A program made the translations under genes and the position numbers. Below, piece after piece: positions 11,604 through 23,200 of a stretch of 64,000 nt of DNA (its first letter is position 1; each line of letters begins with the position of its first letter). Source of the DNA: Diphasiastrum complanatum. Taxonomy: Eukaryota > Streptophyta > Lycopodiopsida > Lycopodiales > Lycopodiaceae. The notes beneath the pieces were generated by a model. That model was not told the DNA's origin. It was given only the letters and a program-made list of their open reading frames with translations, and did no database searches. The stretch is from the NCBI GenBank assembly GCA_029204225.1, contig CM055098.1, forward strand, positions 6,611,746-6,675,745, given 5' to 3'.

Positions 11604-13372
11604 ATTTCACCATATTCGCTTTGGTTGTATAGATGTAGCTGCCAAGTCCTGAGTTTGCAACTCAGTAGCCAGCTTCTGATCTTCCATTTGTTGCTTAAGA
11701 TTCGACAGCTCCTATTCAAGCTGGTCAATCTTTGCGACAACCTCCAAGAATTTGGATGGTCTGAGGCTCCGGTGCAGGCAAGCACAGCTTGGATTTGTTG
11801 TGTGAGGTCATCAATTTGAAGAAGGGCCTGAAGGTATTCATCATGTGCATCGGGCTCGCTACAAGATGGGGTGACATCACTGGAGAGCTCCTTCAGCTCA
11901 GCCAACTCTTCCTCGACAAGAGCCTTCGCATCCTGGAGTGGTTGTAAGAACTCGACTGGAAAATCTTCGAGCATCTGTCCTTGAAGCTGGTTCAGTTTCG
12001 TGAGATCGACTATGATTGACCCTGCATTGGTGCTCAGAGACAGAGCAGCTTCTGCCTTTAGTCTTGTCATTCGCTCCTCCTGTAAATGTTTTTGGAGCGC
12101 GACATTATGTTGATTCGCAGCCAAAAGTTGCTGCTTCAAAGAATCGTTTTGAGTCTGAAAATTGTCAGAGTTGGCTTGAATTGTCTTATTTGTCTGCTTT
12201 AAAGAATCAGCTTCCTTTATTAAAGTCTGAAGCTGTGTTTCGAGAGAACGATGTTGTTGGATTAGCTTTGTGTTGTCTGATTCAAGCGAATCGATATTTT
12301 CGAAGGACTCCTTCCAAGAGTCTAGTGATTTTCTCTCTGAGGTGATAAGCTGCATCGTGAGTTGTCGGTGGTACTTGTCAAACTCATATACTTCAGCCAC
12401 TAGATTCTTGGCTTTCTCACACTGGGACTGGTCGTCTGGTTCTTCTTCATCTGCCACAGGTGTCCCAGTGTCGCCTTCAACAACTATTCATCCTTTGTCT
12501 GATGTATCGAACTGGGTTGCGTCATCCTCAAAGGTGGATGCACTCTGCTGTTTCTGAGATGTGGAAGCAGATGCTAGCTTTGAAGAATCAACAGCAGCAA
12601 CAGCTCCATCGGTTTCCATTGCCACAACTTCACTCTCCATAGCAGTGGTGGCTGCTACTTCGACTGCTGGTGCAACATCGGATGGAACTGGAATAGGAAC
12701 ATAAATGAGACTGGAAAGATCAATTGGCTTGGGAGCCAACATCCTTCCCGTCAACAGTATTTTCTCTGGGTTAGTCAAAATTTGAAAATGAGCGCATAGA
12801 TGAGAAACATGGGCTCCGACACTAGAGAGCTTTTGATGTTTGATCCAGCGCAAAAAAGCTTTGTATGTGATACTGCTGAAGCACACTAGATTACTTGCAA
12901 GCGCATCCGATATGTAACCAAAATTTTGAACTGAAATTGTCGCATCGACATCCATAAAAAATATGGCTTGGTTTGCATATTTACAAAATAGTTTGAATGT
13001 TGCATCTCGGATCATAGAGATTTTGTACCCCTTCATGGGTACGAAGCAGTTGCTTAGGAAGTGGACAGCTTCATCCATCGAATCTTTATTTGTTGCAACT
13101 AGCTTCCCATCCAATGGTAATCCGAGGGCTGTGCAAAACAAGTCTTTAGAGATGGTGAAGAATTTGTCTCGTACATGAACTTTGAATTCCTCCTCCAAAA
13201 TTGAATGGATAGAGTTTACAAACTCAGTACTGACTTCAGAGAGTATGATGGAGGGGTCCACTTTCAAATCACCCAACCTGCATCGATCCAAAAAGGACTG
13301 AATGGATGCCAGGCGGATTTCTGCGCGTGCTTTCCAGATGATATTAGAGCTAGAGCTTGATCTAGAAGCCAT
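11604..13372 (-). pseudogene. R1 accessory ORF, N-terminal and coiled-coil part, unknown family
   Basis: From ATG at 13370-13372 (protein starts MASRSSSSSN) the frame is open for about 589 codons to the C1 insertion, with one internal TGA at 12488-12490. The first ~200 residues look like a globular domain (for example FTISKDLFCTALGLPLDG). Next come the motif GRMLAPKPIDLSSL and a low-complexity Ala/Thr/Ser/Glu linker. The last ~250 residues are a heptad-rich coiled coil (Gln/Leu/Lys/Glu-rich). It has no retroviral enzymatic motif. The FxxxxLGLP pattern is reminiscent of the putative plant transposon protein domain found in post-pol ORFs of some plant gypsy elements, but that is inference. A decayed relative lies at 45140-46020 and a coil fragment at 18346-18620. 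I chose the MASRS start because the 67 residues upstream are hydrophobic and poorly supported. Confidence 0.6.
12488..12490 (-). other. Single in-frame TGA in the R1 accessory ORF
   Basis: The frame is open on both sides of this codon and encodes plausible protein on both sides (linker before, acidic start of the coiled coil after). It therefore looks like a point mutation within one ORF and not a boundary between two genes. Confidence 0.65.
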
Positions 13373-13767
13373 TGTTCGAATGTTTAATGATAGCTCCGTA
13401 GATCGCAATAGTTCGCAAAAGAGTACTTTGATCACAAAGAGAATGAGCACAAGAAAGCATAAACTCGCAGGTAGAAAGTGTAAAGAAGAAAAATGAAAAA
13501 TAACTCTGATAAGTAGTAGCGGTGTGGAAGGGATGATGACGTGGCATGGTGACTTGACATCTGTCACTTCCATTTATGGAGGACGTGCATGGCTCAGTGT
13601 TTGAATCTATAATTTGCCAGATCGATCTTTAATGACGGAAGACCGTTTGTGAAAAGAAAATAGATAAATTAAGGAGAAACAATATCTGTGAGCGTACACA
13701 CGTGTGAATAATGATGATCACGTGGCCATCATCTTTAATGGAGAGATACAAAAAGTATGTCGAGAGA

Positions 13768-14090
13768 TTCTTGAAAGATTTTCGAAAATATGCTAGTAAT
13801 ATTCTAGAAAGCTTCGTGAAACTTTCTCGAAGGATCTTAAAAAATGATACAGAAACTCACGAAAATTTCTCGAAAATTCTAGCAACATACTAGAAAATTT
13901 CTCGAAAAACTGGAGATAATGCTAGAAAAGATTCTAGAAAAATTCTCGAAAACGATTTACAAAAATTTGATTATCAAATTTAGTGTCGCGAAAAAATCTC
14001 GAAAAGTTCTCGAAAATACTTTTAAAATGATATTGAAAGATTGAGAGAAGTCAAGAAAAATTCTCAAAAATTTCACGAAAATTTCTAGAA
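13768..14090. promoter_or_regulatory. Dense cluster of TTCnnGAA palindromes (heat-shock-element-like)
   Basis: Eleven TTCnnGAA 8-mers occur in 323 bp, starting at 13768, 13802, 13813, 13824, 13867, 13899, 13932, 13943, 14007, 14072 and 14083. Several neighbours are spaced exactly 11 bp apart. Each is a half of a classical heat-shock element (nTTCnnGAAn). The block lies about 400-700 bp upstream of the R1 accessory ORF start on the minus strand, where a promoter would sit. Expansion of a TTCTCGAAAA-type simple repeat could also explain it. Confidence 0.45.
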
Positions 14091-15210
14091 ACTTTTTTTT
14101 TAACATCTTTTCTTGAATTTGGAGTTGTATTGCCCTCGGGTAATAGTGAACGTAAAAACCTGTAATAGTGAATGTAAAAACCTATGACCAATGCTCAATA
14201 GTGTTACAAACTTTGTCAACTAGTTAGTATTGAATATAAATAAAAAATGTTAAAGGCATATGAATTGTCACTTGAATAATGCATCAACAGTTTAATTACT
14301 CCATTTGTACATAGCTTGAAGATTTAGGATGAGCAAACATTCTTCGGAGAGATTTCAGAAATGCCCCTATCCGTGGGCGTGGACGTGGATCGTAAGGCAC
14401 TTGGAGGATGTCAAATGTTCCTATTTCTTGTGAGCCAACCACTACCTCATCAGCAGTGCCACGACCTAGTACTCATGATCATTTGGCACCTGCTCCTTCA
14501 CATGATGCCGATCTAGTTAACGTTATTATATCTACTATTTTTATATGATGTGTTTGTGGCTCTCTTGTTATTCTTTTGCAATGCAGATTTATGTCACTAG
14601 TCAAAATATATAGAGTAATGATGTTAGTACTGAAAAGAATACATGTAGGTCAAGTTTCATCTAGCACTTCAGATAGTGATCGATCCAGACCACCTAATAG
14701 GTCTCCAACTATGCCTTATGAGACACAAAGATGATCTCCACATATCTTTGGATGAGTACGATAAAATATTGTTCACCATGTTTATTTGTATCTTTTATTT
14801 GTTTGCATTATAAGTAGTTCTAATTTTTTTAGATTTCCATAACATACAATCTTTTGAATTTCAAGATGCTTGCTAATTTCTAATTGCAAGCCATATTTGA
14901 GTGCTCGAATATATGACACTAATGATAGTTTTTCTTTTGATTTATGTAGCCGGATCCATGGGATGAAAAGATCCGTTGTAATTGTGCCAATTGCAAAGAA
15001 TTTAAGTATCGCAAAAGACACATAGTCAATGATTGTGAAGAATAAAAAGCTATCCAACTTGTCTATAGGGGTTGATGAGAAAAATCATCTTGCTTGTGCA
15101 TTTACAAGTTGTAAATATTATTTTCTAGCATGTACAAACTCGAGCTACATGACATGCACAATGTCTAGATGGCCATATTTCACTTTGTTCCATTGTATAT
15201 ATCAAAGGTA
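14091..15210. other. Unassigned DNA, possible traces of a DNA-transposon protein
   Basis: No sustained reading frame. Two short plus-strand traces stand out: an Arg-Gly-rich stretch near 14365-14390, and a Cys-pair stretch near 14965-15045 (KIRCNCANCKEFKYRKRH). Both are vaguely like the N-terminal region of plant CACTA-type transposase-associated proteins. The match is by eye only, and the stretch may equally be unrelated decayed sequence. Confidence 0.2.
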
Positions 15211-16006
15211 TGTGAATTGAGCACATGACCTTATAGATTTGGGCAAGTTTGAGTTAGGTAGATCTAGATTTGATGACATGCATAAAACTAGATGACATGC
15301 AAAATAGTGTGCATGCATGCAACATGCAATCACTGTATGCAACATGCAAGTTAGTATACATGTTCTCCACATGTCCAAGTCATCTAGGGAAGTCACATGC
15401 AAGACATGCAAACAATATTTGACACATGCATGTAGTTTTGTAGGTTCATAGTTGAGAATTGACATTTGGACAAAATAGGTAGGAGTTAGGTGCAATTTCA
15501 GCATGCAAGCTATTAGGTGTCAATATGGTAGTAGTTTACACTTGATTAGGTGTAGGGAATGCATTGAATGCAAGGAGTACCACGATTTTTGGCTCTCCTA
15601 TATATGTACATATCATTCTCATTCATATCTAATGATGAATCACGCTTTGGTAATGTCATAATGTCAAAATTGGATTCATGCTATTTTGCTTGTTTTGATA
15701 TTCTCTCTCTAACTGGAAATTGGTGTCTTCTTCATACATTATTTTGGTTATGTATTCTCTCTAAATGTATTTTCATTTTGAGAAATACAGTTTGCTACGT
15801 GATCTTTGTGTGGAGAGTGTTTTTCTGTCTGAGGAATTAGTTTTGCTTTGATCTGTAGCATTCTAGATTGTGCTCTAGCCTCAGATCTTATGGTAGATTG
15901 CAGAATTGCTCTACAGGTGATCTGTGTGCCATCACAAAGCATGGTCAAGATCATTCACACATTTGTTGTGGTTCTCGACATGTGCAAAGTTGCAAGATTT
16001 TTCACA
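15211..16006 (+). repeat. 5' LTR of a degraded copia-type element (796 bp)
   Basis: Starts TGTGAATTGAGCACATGACC and ends TTTTTCACA immediately before TGGTATCAGAGCC. It is rich in ACATGCA/GCATGC direct repeats at 15280-15430. A TATATATG lies at about 15600. The start of a second, diverged copy follows at 16236. Confidence 0.75.
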
Positions 16007-16018
16007 TGGTATCAGAGC
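16007..16018 (+). promoter_or_regulatory. Primer-binding site (initiator tRNA-Met)
   Basis: TGGTATCAGAGC abuts the LTR end. Only about 217 bp of internal DNA (16019-16235) follow before a purine tract and the start of a second LTR, so almost the whole internal region of this element is missing. Confidence 0.85.
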
Positions 16019-16235
16019 CATACCATGCTTTGAATGCTACTAACATCATGTGTATGAAGATTTTTCTGTCAATTCAAGCTAGGAAGCTGTTTAGCAGTGT
16101 TTTGCTATCTTTTCTTGAACAATTTTTTGGTGAATGAATAACTGTGAAGATTATTAAAATATTATCTTCCTATCTCGAGTTTGGGGCCATGTCCATGGTG
16201 ATTTTCACTAAATTTCATGCTGTACATAGAAGGAG

Positions 16236-16409
16236 TGTGAATTGAGCACACATCATTCTAGTGTAGTTCGGATTTGAGTTAGATAGGTTCTATTTTGATG
16301 ACATGCAGTAGTTTAGATAACATGCAAAGTCATACTGTATGCATGCAAGCCACATGCAGTCAGTGCATGCAACATGCAAAGTAGTTTCAGTGATCTACAC
16401 ATGTCAATT
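16236..16409 (+). repeat. Truncated 3' LTR start
   Basis: The purine tract AGAAGGAG (16228-16235) is followed by TGTGAATTGAGCACAC, which resembles the first ~170 bp of the LTR at 15211 with many substitutions. It breaks off near 16409, where copia coding sequence of a different element begins in mid-domain. Confidence 0.6.
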
Positions 16410-18345
16410 ATTTGATAGTGGACTATATGTAAATTTCAATGTTGATACATGTACAATCAAGAAGCATGATGAGATCCTTGCATTTGGGTCTAGATATGGT
16501 GGAATCTACAAGCTTGATCCCAAAGAGTATGCTAACTCTTGTGAGAGTGCTTTTGCTTCTCATATGTCTTTGGAGGAACTATGGCATAGAAGGTTGGGGC
16601 ATCCTAACTATAATTCTATGGTGTCCATGGTCAAGAAAGCCAAATCTATTGGCTTGCCTAATCTTATCTCCAAGAATTTCAAGCCATGTCAGGCTTGTGC
16701 CATATCTAAGTCTCATAAGAAGCCTACACATCCATTGGAGCTCATACACTCGGATGTGCACTTGTCATCTTCAAAGAGCAAGGGTGGTGCACTTGCTTTG
16801 TAACTTTCATTGATGATTTCACTAGATTTACTTAGCTATATCTTCTAGCTTCAAAGTCTATGGTGTTTGATTATTTCCTAAAGTTCAAAGCTCTAGTTGA
16901 AAAGCAATTTTCATACAAAATCAAGATTCTTAGAAGTGATGGAGGTGGTGAGTACACTTCCAATAAATTTCATGATTATTGTGAGCTTGAAGGCATTAAA
17001 AGGGAGTTTTCTTGTGCATATACACCATCTCAAAATGGGGTGGCTGAAAGAAAGAATAGAACATTGTGTGAATGTGCCAAAACCATTAGAATTCAGGCAT
17101 CCTTGCCAAAAGACTTTTGGGGTGAGGCCATCAATTGTTCAAACTATCTTTGCAATCGACTCCCTCATGTAGCACTTGGAGGAAAGTCACCATATGAAGT
17201 ACTTTATTTGAAGAAACCTAAGGTTGAACACCTTAGAGTATCTGGATGCATATGCTTTGTCCATATTCCCTTGGAAATGAGAAAGAAGGATGATCCTTGT
17301 GCAAGCAAAGGAGTAATGGTTGGATATTCATCCAACAAGAAAGCCTATCGAATCTACATGCTCTCTACTTCTAAAGTAATTGATAGTAGAGATGTAGTTT
17401 TTCATGAAGAAGAAAAGTCCAATCTTGGAGGGGCCGAGATCAAGCAACCTCAAAATCTATCACCTTTTGTTATTGAAGACAATCAACATATGGAGGAGTC
17501 AAGATTTGAAGATGGAAGTCCTCAAATTTTCACTCCTAGAAGATCCATGAGGGAGAGATTCGAGCCTAAGAGGCTCACTTATGATGACAAAGGAAAACAA
17601 GTGGATCTTGACTTCACTTATGCTTATTTCTTTTTTTCATGAGGAGCCCAAAGATGTCCAAGAAGCCCTCAATACCAAGGAGTGGTATGAGGCCATGAAG
17701 ATTGAATATGATGCCTTGATCACCAACCACACATGGGAGCTAGTGGATCCACCACCTAACATGCATATCATTGGATGCAAGTGGGTGTTCAAGATCAAGT
17801 ACAATCATGATGGCTCCATCAACAAGTACAAGGCAAGATTATGTGCTAAAGGCTTTGCACAAATATATGGCCTTGACTATGAAGAAACTTTTGCTCCTAT
17901 AGCAAAAATGGTGACAATAAGAATCATAATCTCTCTTGTCTTATTTTTTGAATGGAAACTGTTTCAACTTGATGTCTCCAACGCTTTTTTGAATGGCTAT
18001 CTTGAGGAGGAGATATACATGGAACAGCCTCAAGGATTTATCAAGGATAGTTCTAAGGTGTGTTTGCTATTTAGAAGTCTTTATGGCTTGAAACAAGCAC
18101 CTAGATCATGGTATTCAAGACTCAACAACTTTCTACTTTCATTAGGATTTGTGCTTAGTGACTATGATCCTTCTATGTACTTAAAGTTTGATGGTAGTAA
18201 TATTGTCATTTTTCTAATCTATGTAGATGACATTATTCTTAGTGGAAGTTGTTTGATGCTAGTTCAAGAAACTAAAGATGCAATAGGAAGAGAATTTAAA
18301 ATGCAAGATCTAGGAGAGATCCATTACATTTTAGGCCTGGACGTC
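16410..18345 (+). pseudogene. Copia polyprotein fragment Cd (pre-integrase to reverse transcriptase)
   Basis: Starts abruptly just before the integrase zinc-binding region (LWHRRLGHPNY; CQACAISK) and continues through the integrase core (SDGGGEYTSN, QNGVAERKNRT), linker and reverse transcriptase with YVDDIILSG. It ends abruptly after LGEIHYILGLDVQ. Gag, protease, RNase H and both LTRs are absent. Frame breaks occur near 16804-16860 and near 17600-17640. It is a doubly truncated relic of a family related to C2/C3. The 5' break joins an LTR fragment; the 3' break joins coiled-coil ORF sequence. Confidence 0.9.
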
Positions 18346-18620
18346 CAAATAGTAATATTGGCCACAAATAATACAATGCTGCGAGTAGAACTCACCAAAG
18401 TCCAGCAAGACCTGTAGTTGGCCAGTCAACATGAGCAGGCACAAAATGATGAGGTCCTTCAGTTGAAAAAGCATGAAGAGAGCCTTTATAACTACATTAT
18501 GGACCTCTCAAAGGCAGCCATGGATGCCTCAGCAAAAGTCCAGGAGCTCCAGCAAGAAGTTGCGCAAATGCTAGCCCCCTGTCGAAGAAATCGGAGAGAA
18601 CAGTCCCTTCAATTCTCTCG
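18346..18620 (+). pseudogene. Coiled-coil fragment of the R1-type accessory ORF family
   Basis: Directly after the broken reverse transcriptase the same frame encodes LATNNTMLRVELTKVQQ, a TAG at 18415-18417, then a Gln/Glu/Lys-rich coil (VQELQQEVAQML). It resembles the coil of the ORFs at 45140-46020 and 11604-12457 in composition and in phrases such as EANNKML/LATNNTML. It is too short to prove homology by eye. The function is unknown. Confidence 0.35.
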
Positions 18621-18698
18621 GTGTGTGCACTACTGGTGACTTAGTAGGCGAACACAATAATATAATAATTTTAGAGCTTTAATGCACAGTGGTAGCGA
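18621..18698. repeat. Left piece of repeat R (split by C2)
   Basis: AT-rich DNA that continues at 31006 after removal of C2. The duplicated AGCGA at 18694-18698 and 31006-31010 marks the C2 insertion. A related copy of R lies at about 39900-40800. Confidence 0.6.
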
Positions 18699-19379
18699 TG
18701 TTAAAAATTCACAATTCTAGCTTGACTAGTTTTGGTCATATGACTTGTAAATAGTTAGATGGTCATGATGTGGCTTGTCACACGTGCCAAATAGCATAGG
18801 ATTCCATTCATAAGGATGTTCTCAAGTAGACCTAAGTGTTAGAACCTTTGGAATGAGTCCAAATTATGCTTAGATACAAGGGAGAAAAAATAGGAGCTAT
18901 TTTTGGTAATTTTGCATTGTTGAGGGATCTCCAAGATTCCAACCCTAACTTGGTAGGGATGAAAGATCCACCAAAATTAGCATTAGGGATAGGTTTAGGG
19001 CTACTCATACCTGCCCAAAACCGTGATGGATCATGTATATATAGGTGACGATATCTCACCAAAATCAATCAAGCAATTTCATGATTTTTCTCTCATAATG
19101 GTGCAATTGCTCTCTATGTTCATAATTGTTTGAGTACTTGTGATTACTAATGATTATAGGATTGAATGTAGGTCTGGTGTACAGTACTCAGACTGTGGGA
19201 GGCCGTACTTTCACACGTGTGAAGCCTTCTTCAAGGATTTGGGCCATTTAGTGAGGTTCAAGCATAGATTTTTGATGGATTTTGATGGTTCAACTTGTGC
19301 TAATCTTATGAAATCATAATCTATTGTTTCCCTCATCATTTCAAGTGTTTTAGGATCCTTATTTGCTGTAATTTTTACA
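18699..19379 (+). repeat. C2 5' LTR (681 bp)
   Basis: Begins TGTTAAAAATTCAC and ends GTAATTTTTACA, next to the PBS. TATATATA is at 19036-19043, and the palindrome TTCACACGTGTGAA is at 19210-19223. It stands head to head with the C3 LTR at 19398 with only 18 bp between them. Confidence 0.97.
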
Positions 19380-19392
19380 TGGTATCAGAGCC
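19380..19392 (+). promoter_or_regulatory. C2 primer-binding site
   Basis: TGGTATCAGAGCC, complementary to initiator tRNA-Met. Only the five bases TAAAG separate it from the inserted element C3. Confidence 0.95.
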
Positions 19393-19397
19393 TAAAG

Positions 19398-20079
19398 TGT
19401 AAAAATTACAGCAAATAAGGATCCTAAAACACTTGAAATGATGAGGGAAACAATAGATTATGATTTCATTAGATTAGCACAAGTTGAACCATCAAAATCC
19501 ATCAAAAATCTATGCTTGAACCTCACTAAATGGCCCAAATCCTTGAAGAAGGCTTCACACGTGTGAAAGTACGGCCTCCCACAGTCTGAGTACTGTACAC
19601 CAGACCTACATTCAATCCTATAATCATTAGTAATCACAAGTACTCAAACAATTATGAACATAGAGAGCAATTGCACCATTATGAGAGAAAAAACATGAAA
19701 TTGCTTGATTGATTTTGGTGAGATATCATCACCTATATATACATGATCCATCACGGTTTTGGGCAGGTATGAGTAGCCCTAAACCTATCCCTAATGCTAA
19801 TTTTGGTGGATCTTTCATCCTTACCAAGTTAGGGTTGGAATCTTGGAGATCCCTCAACAATGCAAAAATTACCAAAAATAGCTCCTATTTTTTCTCCCTT
19901 GTATCTAAGCATAATTTGGACTCATTCCAAAGGTTCTAACACTTAGGTCTACTTGAGAACATCCTTATGAATGGAATCCTATGCTATTTGGCACGTGTGA
20001 CAAGCCACATCATGACCATCTAACTATTTACAAGTCATATGACCAAAACTAGTCAAGCTAGAATTGTGAATTTTTAACA
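19398..20079 (-). repeat. C3 3' LTR (682 bp)
   Basis: Reverse complement of the C2 LTR sequence with one extra base. It is followed on the plus strand by CTCCTCCTCACTATC (20080-20094), the complement of the C3 polypurine tract. The G-box palindrome is at 19554-19567. Confidence 0.95.
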
Positions 20080-20248
20080 CTCCTCCTCACTATCTAGCTT
20101 GGTTCAATCATTGCTTTACTAATCACTCCAAGTGATGATCTGAACTTCATAAAAGGTGTCTTTTGAAGTGGTTTAGTAAGTAGATCAGCTACACATTCAT
20201 TGCTTGGAACATGCTCCAAAGCAATCTCCTTGGCTTGCACCATTTCTC

Positions 20249-23200
20249 TCACAAAGTGATGGCATATCTCAATGTGCTTAGATCTTGCATGGAAGATTGG
20301 GTTAGATGCAAGGTGTTGGGCTGATTATTGTCATTGTAGATGATTGGTGCCTCCTCTGAATCCATGATCTTTAGTTCCACCAATAATCTCTTGATCCAAA
20401 GTACCTCCTTTGTAGTAGTTGTCAAAGCTTTGTACTCAGCCTCGGTTGAAGATAGAGATATAGTTTCTTGCTTTTTTGAAAGCCATGAAACCACACCTTC
20501 TCCTATGAAAGTTGAATAGGCACTTGTTGATTTCCTATCCCTCTTGTCCCCTGCAAAATCTGAATCACTAAATGCATGAAGGTTAATCACATCTCCTCTA
20601 TATAGAATCCCAAAATCCAATGTACCCGAGATGTATCTTAGAATCCTCTTAGCCTTTTTCCAATGGATATTCAATGGCTTTTGCATGGATTGGCTCAACC
20701 TACATACACTAAAGCTAAGATCTGGTCTAGTTATAGTGATCCACATTAAGGAACCTATAAGTTGCCTAAACAAAGTGATGTCCATGAAGGATCTTTCATC
20801 ATCTTCATTTGGCACTTTTACATCTTGCTCCATTGGTGTGTCAACACTTTTGCATACTTCCATCTTAAACTTCTTCAAAAGACTTTGAGCATAGTTTACT
20901 TGACTTATAAAGATAAAATCAGACCCTCTAAGTACTTCTATGCCTAAGATGAAGTGAAGACACCCTAGATCTACCATCTTGAACTCTAAGGATAGATCTA
21001 TCTTGATTTTTTCAATACCATCAACACTATTTCCACTAATGATGATGTCATCTACATAAATGAGTAAAAGTACAATACCAACATCATCAAACTTAATGTA
21101 AAGAGTGGGATCATATTCACTTTGAACAAAAGAAAGTGAAATAAGATAGCAATGTAGTCTTGAATTCCAAGATCTCGAGGCTTGCTTCAAGCCATAGATG
21201 CTTCTTTGGAGATGACATACTTTGTTCTCCATTCCATGCTTGATGAACCCTTGTGGCTGCTCCATATAGATATCCTCTTCCAAAAAACCATTCAAGAAAG
21301 CATTAGAGACATCCATTTGACATAGAATCCATCCAAAATGTGATGCAAGTGCAATGATTAGTCTTATTGTGACCATCTTGGCCACGGGTGCAAAAGTTTC
21401 CTCATAGTCTATCCCTCTCTCTTGAGCATAACCTTTTGCAACTAATCTTGCTTTATGTTTGTTAACACTCCCATTTGCATTCAACTTAAGCTTGAAGACC
21501 CACTTGCATCCTATTACATTCCTTTGAGGTCTCTCAACAAGCAACCAAGTTTCATTCTCAATCAAGGCATCATACTCATCCAACATAGCTTTATACCATT
21601 CTTTGGAGTTCAATGCATCTTCAACATTAGATGGTTCTTCAAAACTAGATAAAGCATAAGAAGTGGATGAGATACCCTCAACTTGCTGTCCTTTTCCTTG
21701 ATATGTGAGCCTTGATGGCTCCACTTTTGCTCTTGAAGATCTCCTTGGTGTGATAGGTGGGTTTGGTGCTTGCTCCTCCATGAGCTCCTCCTCAAAACCA
21801 AGATCTTGCTCCTCGGCCATCTTCTTCTTGATTGTTGGAGCACTTGAGCCTTCTTCAAGAATATGCATATGATGTTCATCAAAGATGACATCCCTTGAAA
21901 CAACAAATTTGTTCAAGGATGGGAGATAGACTTTGTAGCCCTTGCTTGAGCTTGCATATCCAAGCATGATCCCTCTTGTGGAAGATGGATCCTCCTTGGT
22001 TCTTGTTTCCAATGGCACATGCACATAACATATACACCCAAAAACTTTCAAGTGATTAAGATTGGGTTTCTTTCCATACAACATCTCATAAGGAGTTTTG
22101 CCTTCAATTGCTTTGCAAGACACCCTATTCATCAAGTAGTTTGCACATACAAGAGACTCACCCCAAAAGGATTTGGGCAAACAAGCATCTAATCTTAAAG
22201 CCTTAGAACATTCACATAATGTTCTATTCCTTCTTTCAGCAACTCCATTTTGTTGAGGAGTGTAAGGACAAGAAGTCTCTTTCTTGATCCCTGCCTCCTC
22301 ACAAAAGGCCTTGAACTCATTGGAGATGAATTCTCCACCATTGTCACTTCTAAGAATCTTGATGCTATGATTATGATGCTTTTCCACAAACAACTTGAAC
22401 TTTACAAAAGTATTAAATACTTGAGACTTGAAGGAAAGTAAGAACACCCAACAATATCTTGAGTAGTCATCAATGAAGGTTAAAAACATGGATGAACCTC
22501 CATTAGATTTGGTGCTAGCAATGTGCACATCCGAGTGTATGAGTTCAAGAGGATGAGATGACTTTGTGATGGAGTTAGGAAACACCTTCTTATGTGCCTT
22601 GGATAAGGCACAAGCTTCACAAACCTTGTCTTCCTTCCCAATAGACCTTGGTAGGCCTAAAGCATACTCCTCCTTGATCATAGCCTCCATGGAACCCGAG
22701 TTGACATGTCCAAGTCTTTTGTGCCATAAAGTAAAGGTAGATATCTTGCTCTTCTCGGCCAACATGACAACATTAGTATCCACAAATGCATCCAGCTTAT
22801 AAAGTTTGCCAAGTCTAGTGCCCTTAGCCACTATCTTACCCTTCTTCTTGATGAAACATTCATTTGAAGCAAAGTCAACATTGAAACCATTGTCTACCAT
22901 TTGGCCAACACTTAGTAGATTCTTTGTTATTGTAGGAATGTACAAAACACCTTCTATGTTGATCTTTTTGGAAGATCCTAAGCAAAGGGGAATGCTACCA
23001 ACTCCTTCAATCTTACAAGCTTCATCATTTGCTGTATAGATAGACTTTATAAGTCCATCATAAGATAAGAGAGAAGAGAAAAACTCCCTTTTACTAGTCA
23101 TGTGTGAACTAGCACCCGAGTCAATCCACCAAGGATCTTCTCCTTTGAAGCTTGTTGAAGAAAATATGGACATCATGAGAGAGTCCTCATGTGAACTCTC

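Noticed and set aside
12488-12490. Two separate genes in the R1 accessory region
   Set aside because: Both open stretches share one frame and are separated only by a single TGA and a short open linker, so one interrupted ORF is simpler.
13373-13573. N-terminal 67-residue extension of the R1 ORF as a signal or membrane anchor
   Set aside because: Hydrophobic and Phe/Leu-rich, but it ends at a natural MASRS start like that of the G2 ORF; the extension is probably 5' untranslated sequence.
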